Below are positions 45,734 through 54,384 of a stretch of 64,000 nucleotides of DNA, in pieces (positions within the stretch are counted from its first letter, which is position 1; every line of letters starts with the position of its first letter). Below the pieces are notes generated by a model. It searched no databases. It saw only the letters and a list, made by a program, of their open reading frames with translations, and had not been told where the DNA came from. Source of the stretch: Sporosarcina sp. BP05 (GTDB lineage: Bacteria > Bacillota > Bacilli > Bacillales_A > Planococcaceae); assembly GCF_014282005.1 (NCBI RefSeq), contig NZ_JACFTD010000001.1:62001-126000 (forward strand), read 5' to 3'. The translations under genes and the position numbers were made by a program.

Positions 45734-47242
45734 ATGAGCCGATTGAAAAAGACAGCGTTATGGGCAACAGCGCTTGCGCTCGTTTTAAAAGTATCTGGGT
45801 TTATCCGCGAATCAATTGTTGCAAAGGAATTTGGTGCTTCCTCTGAAACCGATGCGTATTTTCTTGCATTCGGCTTCATCACCCTAGTTGTTGCAATGAT
45901 TTCGACCGGTTTCAATAATGTATTTTTACCGATGTATGTGAAAAGTCGAGCTGCAGGTAAGCGTGGAGATCAAAATGCCAATGCGCTTTTAAATTGGACA
46001 ATGCTCATTTTTGTCGGCGTCAGTTTGGTTGGTTGTTTCTTTGCAGACGCATTTGTACCGTTTATTTACGGAAATATGAGCGAAGCGACGTCCGTTCTCG
46101 CTGTTCAAATGACACAGATTTTCTTTGCGTTTATGACGATGATTGCTCTTAGTGGGTTACTAGATTCCTATTTGCAGTCACGGCGTATTTTCGTCCCTTC
46201 GCAAGTTTCGAAATTACTTGCGACGTTGATGGCCGCACTTTTCGCGTTATTTTTCAGTGACGTATGGGGCATTTTCTCTTTGGTTTATGGTTTTATCGTC
46301 GGGACGGTGATGGGAGTTGTGATTCAAATTGCAGCCCTTATCCGCTCTGACTATAAATGGCAACCTGTGTTTCGAATGGAGCGCGATTTTAGGGTAGCAT
46401 TTTTGATTTTGATTGTTCCTTCATTACTCAACTCTGTCGTCGGGCAAGTGAATTTATTTGTCAACCGATTTTTCGCTTCCGGTACGGGAGATGCATCGGT
46501 TACGTATTTGAATAACTCTTCGCTCATTATTAGTATTCCCAATGCAATTTATGCGACGACTTTGGCCGCCATCATCTTTACGCTGATGAGTGAACAGACG
46601 GAGAACGTGGCGAAGTTCCGGGATACGGTATTTCGTGGGATGGAGATTTCGTTGGTGACGCTGCTTCCGATTGCAGTCGGATTGTTGGTCGTTGGGGATG
46701 CGGTTGTTGCGTTTATATACGAACGAGGCGCATTTACCGCCACGGATACAGCGAATACACATTTGGCGTTGTTGTTGTACTTGCCGATTATCGTGTTTCA
46801 AGGGATGCAACTTATTTTGTCGAAGTCGATGTACGCACGCGGCAAGACAGCGGTTGTGTTTAGGATCAGCGTGACGACGATTGCGGTGAATATATTGCTG
46901 AACTGGTTGTTGGTTGATAAGTATGGGTATCCTGCGTTAGCGATTTCAGCTTCTGTTGTGAGTGTGTATTACTTTGTTGTGTCGATGATTGTTGTGTACC
47001 GCGATTTAGGGGTTGCTGAGTTTAGGCGATTTGCGCGGATGAGTACAAGGGTTGTTGGGCCGGCTGTTGTGATGGGATTTGCGATATGGGGTTTAAAGAT
47101 TTTGACTGGTGCTAGTGAGTGGGCTGCTACTGTGCAGCTCGGTGTGTTGGTACCTGTTGGGGTTGCGGTTTATGTGGTGATGGTTAGGTTGTTTTATAGG
47201 GAAGGGTTTACGCGGTTTGTTGGTTTGTTGCGACGGGGATGA
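45734..47242 (+). CDS. murJ: MurJ/MviN-family lipid flippase
   Basis: 502 residues with about 14 predicted membrane helices. The family start motif is clear (KTALWATALALVLKVSGFIRESIVAKEFG, trimmed here to its key parts KVSGFIRESIVA and SETDAYFLAF), with NNVFLPMYV and the central VNRFFAS region. MurJ moves lipid II, and relatives flip other undecaprenyl-linked glycans. Position after csaB and a glycosyltransferase suggests the SCWP precursor as cargo, as for similarly placed genes, but lipid II is equally possible. ATG 45734 has GGAGG 5 nt upstream; ATG 45722 would overlap the terminator region. It is convergent with the next gene. Confidence 0.88.
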   Translation: MSRLKKTALWATALALVLKVSGFIRESIVAKEFGASSETDAYFLAFGFITLVVAMISTGFNNVFLPMYVKSRAAGKRGDQNANALLNWTMLIFVGVSLVGCFFADAFVPFIYGNMSEATSVLAVQMTQIFFAFMTMIALSGLLDSYLQSRRIFVPSQVSKLLATLMAALFALFFSDVWGIFSLVYGFIVGTVMGVVIQIAALIRSDYKWQPVFRMERDFRVAFLILIVPSLLNSVVGQVNLFVNRFFASGTGDASVTYLNNSSLIISIPNAIYATTLAAIIFTLMSEQTENVAKFRDTVFRGMEISLVTLLPIAVGLLVVGDAVVAFIYERGAFTATDTANTHLALLLYLPIIVFQGMQLILSKSMYARGKTAVVFRISVTTIAVNILLNWLLVDKYGYPALAISASVVSVYYFVVSMIVVYRDLGVAEFRRFARMSTRVVGPAVVMGFAIWGLKILTGASEWAATVQLGVLVPVGVAVYVVMVRLFYREGFTRFVGLLRRG

Positions 47243-47273
47243 TTTGACACTTGCCCTTTTGTTGGACACTCCA
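47243..47273 (+). repeat. TTGGACACTT array D (about 1.5 units)
   Basis: A degenerate unit TTTGACACTTGCCC followed by TTGGACACTCC, directly after the murJ stop codon and 58 nt from the shared terminator. It is the only array between convergent genes and the most degraded. Confidence 0.6.
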
Positions 47274-47330
47274 AAAAAATCGGTTGAATAGCCCCTGTTC
47301 GTTGCTATTGATTGTGACTCACAACATATG

Positions 47331-47367
47331 AAAACCCCGCTCCAGCCAGGCTGAGCGGGGCTTTTCA
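47331..47367. terminator. Bidirectional terminator between murJ and SLH glucosaminidase
   Basis: AAAACCCCGCTC(C)AGCC pairs with GGCT(G)AGCGGGGCTTTT, with A- and T-runs on either side. It lies between convergent genes and probably serves both. Confidence 0.85.
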
Positions 47368-47368
47368 C

Positions 47369-49381
47369 TTATTTAGGTAGTTTACGCACGTAATCAGAAT
47401 GGATCCATACAAATTCTCTTGATAAATCGTCGGACAGGACTTTGTACCAAACTTTGTTGTCGCTGCCTGTAGCTTGTTCTAGTATAACGAGCGGATAGCC
47501 GGTTTCGCCGCTACGGCCCAGGTCGCGCTCTTTGTACGTGAATAGCAATGTGCTGGCAGAAACGGCCGGTACCGTTCGGGCATTTAGCGGGATTGTTGTC
47601 GTTGTCATCGCCAGTTCATGTTTGCCGAAATCCCGTGCGCCCAGTGCTTTATCCATGCGCCACATATGGCCTGCTACTTTGGATCCCCATGTTGGATCGG
47701 ATGCGTAATGAGCGTTGATGCCCGCGGTTTTATTGCCCGGGGCCGCGCCTTTCGCATATGCTCCGGAAGGTGGGCCATAGTTTTTGTTTGCGTATTCCAT
47801 GACAAATGCTTCAATGCTTCTTGATGGTGTTGCGTATTTCTCGCCTGCTTCTGGTGTACTATCAAATACCTTGATACCAAATAGGTTGTTTTTCGTCATC
47901 GCGTTATTGCTAATGCCGTAGTCACTTTCGTGGATGGCCGTCGCTAAAATGAATAATCCATTTACGCGATGTTCTGTTTCCATCTGTTTGATGTATGCGC
48001 CTAAGCCAATCAGTTTCGATTTAGTTGAAGCACCTGCATATCTCGCAATTCCTGTTGCTTCTTGCTCAGCCAATTTTGTCACAATGAATGCATCCAATTC
48101 TTCGGCTGTATAACTTGTCTTTGTTCGAATGGATTGGAATTGAAAGTATGGATAATGGGTTCCTATTGCTTTTCCTGCTTCATCCAGGAAATGAACGCCA
48201 TCAGTCGCGTAGTATTTTACTCCTGATGTCATGAAGGATGGTGCAGGCCCAATACTGAATGAACCGTATGTTTTCGATAAATAGTTGAATGTGAAATGAA
48301 TCAACTCATTGCTAGTGTTAGCGATATAGTAGTCCCGAGAGTCCAGTATTGCAGTCGGCATGAAATCGATTTGGTTATGTTTTACGTAGCCTACTGTGTC
48401 TGCAACTTGAACTTTCATATAGTTCTCGGCATGTTCCAAGATACGCATTTCACGGCCTGCTTCGATGTATGTTGATTGTGTAGTGAAGGCAGGTGATGAA
48501 TAAATAATTGTGTTTTGGCCGGTTGGTCCTTGTGCAAATGCCATTCCACTTTTCACCCGTAGTAATTCTTTCCCTTTGTAAATCCCTTGTGCTGTTGCAC
48601 TCGCGTTGAATGCACTCACAGCTTCTACATAGGTGTTATAGGTTTTATCAAGCAGCACCAGTTTTTTATTGTCAATTGTCGCGAGTTGGAACTTGGTGGC
48701 ATCCACGACTGGTGGTACTGGTGGGATTGGCGGTTTTTCTTCAGGGATTCCGCCTTTATTTTGCTCGACGAAATCTAGAAATCTTTTCAGGACGGCGGCT
48801 ACTTGGTCACGCTTTGACAGTCCTTTAGGATCGAACGTAATCTCTGTACGGCTTGCGTTCACTTTTATGCCATTCATAATTCCTGCCGCGAATACAACTT
48901 TCGAACTTCCTGCGCCCTCAGCCATAGAGAACTTTGATTGATCAGAAAGAATGATTGTCGAACTTTCGACAGACAGTCCAAGATAAGTAAGTGCGCGGGC
49001 TGTCGTTACTGCCATTTCTTCGCGCGTCATCAGTTTTAACGGCATGAACTTGCCGTCCAATGTCCCTTTCATGATGCCCGTCTTTTGGATGGCGCCGATT
49101 TCGCCCGCTATTGCTGAAGAGGTATTGACATCCGTAAAGGCTGGTATTTCTTTCGGTAAATCCATTGTACGCGCTAGAAAGGCCGCAAAATCGCCCCTGC
49201 TCACGTCTGCTTTCGGGTATACCTTTCCATCGCTATGCCCTTTGACGATGCCAAGTTCCATCATCGCACGCATTTCTTTTTCTAACGTCAGGCCCGTTAG
49301 TTCATCCGCATGGGAAACCGCAGGCGAGATGTACACGAGTAACAACAGTACAGTCAATATAGCAACCAGTTTTCGTTTCAT
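47369..49381 (-). CDS. SLH-anchored beta-N-acetylglucosaminidase with SH3-like domains
   Basis: 670 residues: signal peptide (1-26), three SLH repeats (about 30-205), a Pro-rich linker (PEEKPPIPPVPPVV), SH3-like and presentation modules (about 225-435), a glucosaminidase domain (about 440-600) with the likely catalytic glutamate in ATAIHESDYG and the substrate motif NNLFGIKVFD, then an SH3-like end (about 605-670). It is predicted to hydrolyse GlcNAc-MurNAc bonds (GH73-type) at the wall, like LytD/LytG. GGGGG precedes ATG. Ends at a terminator shared with murJ. Confidence 0.9.
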   Translation of the reverse strand: MKRKLVAILTVLLLLVYISPAVSHADELTGLTLEKEMRAMMELGIVKGHSDGKVYPKADVSRGDFAAFLARTMDLPKEIPAFTDVNTSSAIAGEIGAIQKTGIMKGTLDGKFMPLKLMTREEMAVTTARALTYLGLSVESSTIILSDQSKFSMAEGAGSSKVVFAAGIMNGIKVNASRTEITFDPKGLSKRDQVAAVLKRFLDFVEQNKGGIPEEKPPIPPVPPVVDATKFQLATIDNKKLVLLDKTYNTYVEAVSAFNASATAQGIYKGKELLRVKSGMAFAQGPTGQNTIIYSSPAFTTQSTYIEAGREMRILEHAENYMKVQVADTVGYVKHNQIDFMPTAILDSRDYYIANTSNELIHFTFNYLSKTYGSFSIGPAPSFMTSGVKYYATDGVHFLDEAGKAIGTHYPYFQFQSIRTKTSYTAEELDAFIVTKLAEQEATGIARYAGASTKSKLIGLGAYIKQMETEHRVNGLFILATAIHESDYGISNNAMTKNNLFGIKVFDSTPEAGEKYATPSRSIEAFVMEYANKNYGPPSGAYAKGAAPGNKTAGINAHYASDPTWGSKVAGHMWRMDKALGARDFGKHELAMTTTTIPLNARTVPAVSASTLLFTYKERDLGRSGETGYPLVILEQATGSDNKVWYKVLSDDLSREFVWIHSDYVRKLPK

Positions 49382-49442
49382 TACTTTTCCCCCTAAGTCT
49401 ATCTGTCTATTAAGCTATTGAACAATAATTAACGACAAAAGA

Positions 49443-49480
49443 CAAGCCGCTCGCTATAGAACTAGAAAGGAGCGGCTTGT
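49443..49480 (-). terminator. Intrinsic terminator of SLH NlpC/P60 gene
   Basis: Stem AAGCCGCTC / GAGCGGCTT with a 17-nt loop; minus-strand 3' side reads GTCTTTTGTC. It lies 5 nt from the stop codon. Confidence 0.75.
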
Positions 49481-49482
49481 AG

Positions 49483-50526
49483 TCATCGGCTATTTATGGC
49501 ACTAAAGACGGCAGCTGAAAATTCAGCTCTTGATACCTCTTTTGTAATTTCATAAGCAGGTGTTTGGAAAACGGTTGTCTGGTCGAGCACTTTTAAAGCG
49601 TGTATCGATTCCGACGCCCAATAACTGGTAGGTACGTCTTGATAAAGAGAAGCGATTTGTACTTTTTGGCTTGCTTTGGCTTTCATATTAAAGGCCCGGT
49701 CAACAATGACGGCTAGCTGCACGCGCGTCAGCTGTTCATTGATACCGAAAGCGCCTGTCTCGTATCCCTGTAAAATACCTGCATTGCTCATTGCGGTGAT
49801 GTCGGCCGCGAATTTATTGTCCTTGCCGACATCAGTGAAATGGACAGCCTCTTTTACGGGTAATTTTAAGACGCGGTTCAACATTGCGGCTACTTGTCCA
49901 CGTGTAATAGACTCCTCTGGTTTAAAAGTGGCGTCTAAATAGCCATTAATGACGCCTTTGCTAGTTAAATCCAGAATTGCTTTGTAGGCAGGATGTGCTT
50001 CTTTTAAGTCCGTGAATTTGTTTACGGGAACGATTGGTTTTACCGTAGGGCTTGAAACAGGACCATTCGCTCCAGCCGTAACTCGCTTTGCGCCCGCATA
50101 CTTTGGCCCCCAATAAGGGTTGGTAACCAAGTTTGAGATTGTGACGCCTTTCGATTCAGCAGAGATGAACATGTTGTCTCCCAGGTAAACGCCTGCATGG
50201 GAAATTCCTACCTTATATGTATTTTCGAAAAAAACAAGGTCCCCTGCTTGTAAATCTTTTTGTGCGATGGCCTGTCCTACTTTAAACTGGTCCTCTGACG
50301 TTCTTGGCAGATTAATTCCGAAATTGTTGTACACATGCTGAATATAGCCCGAGCAGTCGAATCCAGCAGGTGTTGTCCCTCCAAAAAGATAAGGAGCACC
50401 TAGAAACTGTTGTGCAAACGCGCCGATTTTATCGTTCGTTGCGGCAAATGCTTCTTTCGCCGAAACGAAGGGAAGTGCGGCAATTAGCGTTACAATCAAG
50501 ATTGTTTGTATCATTCGTCTTTTCAT
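49483..50526 (-). CDS. SLH-anchored NlpC/P60 cell wall endopeptidase
   Basis: 347 residues: signal peptide (1-28), an NlpC/P60 papain-like domain (about 30-150) with the catalytic cysteine in GFDCSGYIQHVY, the histidine in VGISHAGVYLGD and the AGDLVFF turn, then three C-terminal SLH repeats (about 165-347; TRGQ, TRVQ and SRAE motifs). It is expected to cleave gamma-D-Glu-diaminopimelate-type stem-peptide bonds in peptidoglycan. The third polar residue of the triad is not obvious. GGGG lies about 8 nt before ATG. SLH is C-terminal here but N-terminal in the other wall hydrolases of the window. Confidence 0.9.
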   Translation of the reverse strand: MKRRMIQTILIVTLIAALPFVSAKEAFAATNDKIGAFAQQFLGAPYLFGGTTPAGFDCSGYIQHVYNNFGINLPRTSEDQFKVGQAIAQKDLQAGDLVFFENTYKVGISHAGVYLGDNMFISAESKGVTISNLVTNPYWGPKYAGAKRVTAGANGPVSSPTVKPIVPVNKFTDLKEAHPAYKAILDLTSKGVINGYLDATFKPEESITRGQVAAMLNRVLKLPVKEAVHFTDVGKDNKFAADITAMSNAGILQGYETGAFGINEQLTRVQLAVIVDRAFNMKAKASQKVQIASLYQDVPTSYWASESIHALKVLDQTTVFQTPAYEITKEVSRAEFSAAVFSAINSR

Positions 50527-50597
50527 CTAGTCACCCCGCTACAGTTCTATTCTGACTTTTCTACCATTCTATCACTCTTCGTGAAACTTTCTAGTAC

Positions 50598-52493
50598 TTA
50601 TTTGAAAAAATCGTTCTGAGCTCTTGCTAGGAATACAGTGAAATCCGCCCGGGTCATCAAGTCATAGGGTTTGAATGTATTATCCCCGTATCCGGTTGTG
50701 ACGCCCGACGCTATGAGTGATTTGATAGCCTGGTAGGCGGCCATTGAATGGCTGACATCTTTAAATTCCGCATTATTTTTACCATTCAATTCGAATCCTT
50801 TGGAGATTAAAATCGCCATTTCAGCGCGCGTGACATAGCTACCCGGTCGGAATGTACCATCGGAAAAGCCGGAGATTATCTTGGCGTCAACCGCTGCTTT
50901 TATATACCCTGATGCAAAAGAGGATGCCGAAACATCTTGAAAACGTGTTGCTGAAGGGGCAGATGAAAAGTCGAGCGCCCGTCCAATTAGCACCGCCGCC
51001 TCTTCGCGCGTGATTGTGGCATGCGGTCGGAATGTCCCATCATTAAAGCCATTAATTTGGTTTTTGTTGCTCATGAAACCGATAGGGCCAGCAAAACGTT
51101 GGTTGTTAGTTACATCCGGAAAAGTTGGCGTTTTGAATGTGACATACTGTTGTTCCACTGTTTTTTTGCCACTGGCATCCTGCGTTGTAACGAGGAACAC
51201 TTTTTTCCCGCCCACTCCGTAAAGGGTCCATTGCCCATTCACGAGGAGTACTTGTTTGCCACTAGTTTCAAGTTTAATAATTTCATTGCTTTTTGAAGTG
51301 AGGATGGCTTGTCCCACTTCGTTTTTCACGTCAATTGTTGCAGTGCCAGCCAGTTCAGCGACGTATTGAACAAGTCCATACCCGAATACCGGGTCTTTGC
51401 CCGGGGCACCTAAATCTTTCGCATTGTCGTTGATAAGTGTGCGTAATTCGGCATTTGACTTTGTCGGAAACCGTTCTTTGTACAGTGCCAAGATTCCTGT
51501 CACATGCGGCGTCGCCATGGATGTCCCCGAAAGATGCGTGTAGCCGTCTACTTTGAAATCTGCGAAATCCAATTTAATCGGGTAGGTGCTAAGAATTGAT
51601 TCGCCTGGAGCCGTAATTTCCACTTCTTCACCGACAGCGCTTTCTTTTAGTTTCTTCAAATCAGCCCTAACAGCGGACACCGCAATGACTGAGCTGTATT
51701 TTGCGGGATACATCACGGATTTGTTTGTTAGTTCGCCATTGTTCCCTGCCGAGCCAACGAGTAATATGCCTTTACTGTATGCCGCATCAAGCGCGGTTTT
51801 TAGGGCAATATCGTCTGCTTCTGTCGTAATGCTTAAGTTTACAATGTCCATTTTGTTTTTAATGGCCCATTCGATTCCATCTATTAAACTATTTGTCGTT
51901 CCCACTCCAAATGCATTGAGCGCTTTAATACTATACAAGTCTACATTGGGTGCGATTCCGACGATTCCTGTATCATTTTTAAGTGCTGCAATGATGCCCG
52001 CGACATGCGTACCGTGTCCATTATCGTCATCATAAGGAATACCTGGTGCACATTCATAGCGCAAAGAACAGAAACCGCCTTTTATGTTCAGATCACGGTG
52101 TTCCGTATCGATGCCCGAATCGAGAACAGCCACTTTAACGCCAGCTCCTGAATAAGGCGTTGTTAGCTCCCCAGTTGCCCGGACCGCTTTCATAGACGGT
52201 CGTTCAGAATCTTTACTTTTATCGTATATACGATTTGAATGGATGCTGCTACCCGGGAAATTTGAACGTATAAGTGTTATTTCCGAGTCGGTTAAATCAG
52301 CACTAATGACCGAAAAAGAGGTGTATGCTTTTTTAATCGAAATCCCTTTTTTTTGCATAAACTGTACGAGTTCCGTTTGGTCTGCCTCCACAATTAAATA
52401 TGCGTCAGTTAGTTCTTCATTTGCCAGAACAACATTTCGCGAGGTAAAGAGGATCATAATTGTTACTGCAATGTAAATTCCAAATTTCCGCAT
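50598..52493 (-). CDS. SLH-anchored subtilisin-like serine protease 4 (compact)
   Basis: About 631 residues: signal peptide, short propeptide (about 25-105), S8 domain (about 115-385) with VAVLDSGIDTEHRD, NGHGTHVAGIIA and LSGTSMATPHVTGI, a small beta domain (about 390-450), and three SLH repeats (about 455-631; TREE, TRAE and TRAD motifs). Unlike the other three subtilases it has no PA insert or long Ig stalk. A cysteine pair (FCSLRYECA) near the first calcium/substrate loop could form a disulfide. ATG 52493 is chosen, with AAAGGG 9 nt upstream; ATG 52502 abuts that site. Confidence 0.92.
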   Translation of the reverse strand: MRKFGIYIAVTIMILFTSRNVVLANEELTDAYLIVEADQTELVQFMQKKGISIKKAYTSFSVISADLTDSEITLIRSNFPGSSIHSNRIYDKSKDSERPSMKAVRATGELTTPYSGAGVKVAVLDSGIDTEHRDLNIKGGFCSLRYECAPGIPYDDDNGHGTHVAGIIAALKNDTGIVGIAPNVDLYSIKALNAFGVGTTNSLIDGIEWAIKNKMDIVNLSITTEADDIALKTALDAAYSKGILLVGSAGNNGELTNKSVMYPAKYSSVIAVSAVRADLKKLKESAVGEEVEITAPGESILSTYPIKLDFADFKVDGYTHLSGTSMATPHVTGILALYKERFPTKSNAELRTLINDNAKDLGAPGKDPVFGYGLVQYVAELAGTATIDVKNEVGQAILTSKSNEIIKLETSGKQVLLVNGQWTLYGVGGKKVFLVTTQDASGKKTVEQQYVTFKTPTFPDVTNNQRFAGPIGFMSNKNQINGFNDGTFRPHATITREEAAVLIGRALDFSSAPSATRFQDVSASSFASGYIKAAVDAKIISGFSDGTFRPGSYVTRAEMAILISKGFELNGKNNAEFKDVSHSMAAYQAIKSLIASGVTTGYGDNTFKPYDLMTRADFTVFLARAQNDFFK

Positions 52494-52548
52494 CCTATTC
52501 ATCCCTTTCAACGGACTTTCCTTACTTCTACATAATACGATTTATAAA

Positions 52549-52586
52549 AGAAGCCCTGCCAGACATCAACTCTGACAGGGCCTTAT
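52549..52586 (-). terminator. Intrinsic terminator of SLH amidase gene
   Basis: AAGGCCCTGTCAGAG pairs with CTGGCAGGGCTT (minor mismatches) and is followed on the minus strand by CTTTTATAAA. Confidence 0.75.
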
Positions 52587-52603
52587 GCTCCTTATACAAT
52601 CTA

Positions 52604-54094
52604 TTACTTAGCTGAAGGCCTTGCGTTAACTTTTGCATAGAAAGGCGCCATTTCTGTACGACCTTCATAGTGGTAATAGTAATCTAGCGTACCTAAGAAA
52701 ATTCCACGCGCCATTTGCTCACGTCGTTCGGGTGATGCTAGATACGCGTTGTCTACCTTATTATCGATGAAGCCCATTTCAACAAGGGTTGCTGGCAATG
52801 CATTGCCCTTTATAACTTGAAAGTGCCCAGTCTTAACACTACGGTTTTTCAGATTCCACGCTTCAATCATTCGTTTGTGAATATATGTCGCTAATGCTTT
52901 CGACTCGGCCGCTTTGGTATTTGTTGCGGCTGAATAGTAATACGTCTCTGTTCCATTACCTGAGCCGTTAGAGGCATTGGCATGAACACTTATAAAGACG
53001 TCGCCTTTGTTTGCAGCTGCAAAGTTGACGCGGCTAGGAAGTGTAAGATATACATCGGTTTCACGCGTCAATTTAACAGGTAACGCCGTTTGTTGGAAGT
53101 ATTTTTTCATTCGCAACGAAACGTCGAGGACAACATCTTTTTCTCTTATTCCAAAGCCGACTGCTCCTGGATCATGGGCGCCGTGTCCTGGATCGATGAT
53201 AACCACCAGTTCACTAAGCGGTTTTTTTTCGGTATTCCCAGTATTTTCATTCCCATTCTCGCTTAAATCGATGGGATCTTTAATAGAGCTGACGGACGGT
53301 TGGCTTGATGATAGAAAGTCTGTGTGAAGGAAACCGAAATCTTTTCCTACTTTCGTGTAAATCCAGTCCCCTACTTTGTAGAAAACCTCCACCTGATAGC
53401 CAGCGAATAGTTTTTTTGTTTCTGTATATGCGGTAGCTGGACCTTGACGGAAATTTAAGGACCCGGTTTCCGCCACGTTTACGAACATAGAAGTGGAAGT
53501 AAGTGCTTCCCCGCCTACGCGGAATTCAGCGTTGATGGCACGTGCAAGGAACACGGCGAAATCTCCACGTTTCATAAGATTCCCTGTCCCAAAATTCCCT
53601 TTTTCGACGCCTTGGGCAATTCCTTTAGCCATTAATTCTTGGGCAGCCGCAGTTGTCGAATCAGCCTGATATCCGAATGCACGGCTGATAAGGACAGCCA
53701 TTTCTCCGCGATTAAGTGTTTTATCAGGTGCGAAGGAGCCGTCACCGTAACCTTTAATAATTCCACGATTTACCGCCTCATTAATGTAACCTGAAGCGAA
53801 ATATGTGGAAGGAACATCTGAAAAACGTGTCGCTGTTTGTGTCCCATTCAGCTGAATTGCCTTGCCGATCATGGCTGCAGCATGCGCACGTGTCATCGAT
53901 GCGTCAGGTGAAAAGAGGGATGCATTGTCTGAAGTTGTAATGTCACTTTGAGCTAAATAAGTGATTTCCTGATAAGCCCGATGCTTTACAGGTATGTCTG
54001 AATGCACAGTGGCAGCTGAAGCGAAATCCGTTGGCAGTAAGGTCGCTGAGATGAGTAATAAAACCGATGTGAGTACTAGTCCTAATTTTTTCAA
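52604..54094 (-). CDS. SLH-anchored N-acetylmuramoyl-L-alanine amidase
   Basis: About 496 residues: signal peptide (1-28), three SLH repeats (about 30-190; TRAH, NRGE and KRGD motifs), a bacterial SH3 domain (about 205-265; LNFRQGPATAY), a linker, and an Amidase_3 domain (about 300-475). The zinc-binding residues lie in IDPGHGAHDPG, IREKDVVLDV and ISVHANAS, and the catalytic glutamate in LVEMGFIDN. It cleaves the MurNAc-L-Ala bond. TTG 54094 is chosen because AAGGAG lies 8 nt upstream and the signal peptide begins there; the longer frame from 54127 has no site. Repeat array E lies 120 nt upstream. Confidence 0.92.
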   Translation of the reverse strand: MKKLGLVLTSVLLLISATLLPTDFASAATVHSDIPVKHRAYQEITYLAQSDITTSDNASLFSPDASMTRAHAAAMIGKAIQLNGTQTATRFSDVPSTYFASGYINEAVNRGIIKGYGDGSFAPDKTLNRGEMAVLISRAFGYQADSTTAAAQELMAKGIAQGVEKGNFGTGNLMKRGDFAVFLARAINAEFRVGGEALTSTSMFVNVAETGSLNFRQGPATAYTETKKLFAGYQVEVFYKVGDWIYTKVGKDFGFLHTDFLSSSQPSVSSIKDPIDLSENGNENTGNTEKKPLSELVVIIDPGHGAHDPGAVGFGIREKDVVLDVSLRMKKYFQQTALPVKLTRETDVYLTLPSRVNFAAANKGDVFISVHANASNGSGNGTETYYYSAATNTKAAESKALATYIHKRMIEAWNLKNRSVKTGHFQVIKGNALPATLVEMGFIDNKVDNAYLASPERREQMARGIFLGTLDYYYHYEGRTEMAPFYAKVNARPSAK

Positions 54095-54215
54095 TTTCCG
54101 AGCTCCTTTATGGCAAATAGTACCCAAAGTCTATCACACATTCTGCTATTTTAGTATGTTCATATTGAACTAATTTGAAAAATACGTTTTTTTGTCGATG
54201 GAGTAGCGGGGTTTA

Positions 54216-54312
54216 TTGGAGACTTTGGGGGTTTGGTCGGAGATTTTGCTGCGTGGGTTGGACACTTTGTTGCGGTCGTTGGACACTTCAAGAGATTGGT
54301 TGGACACCACCG
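54216..54312 (+). repeat. TTGGACACTT tandem array E (5 units)
   Basis: Five units at exact 21-nt spacing start at 54216, 54237, 54258, 54279 and 54300. The first two are degenerate (TTGGAGACTT, TCGGAGATTT), the last three canonical. The array begins 20 nt beyond the terminator of the 5'-nucleotidase gene. Confidence 0.9.
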
Positions 54313-54330
54313 CCTTATAGAAAACACTAA

Positions 54331-54379
54331 AAAGAGCTATCTCATTAGCCGGGGAAAACCGGTAATGAGATAGCTCTTG
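54331..54379 (-). terminator. Intrinsic terminator of second SLH 5'-nucleotidase
   Basis: A stem of about 18 bp, AAGAGCTATCTCATTAGCC with GGTAATGAGATAGCTCTT, around GGGGAAAACC. The minus-strand 3' side is T-rich. Confidence 0.85.
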
Positions 54380-54384
54380 TTCGA

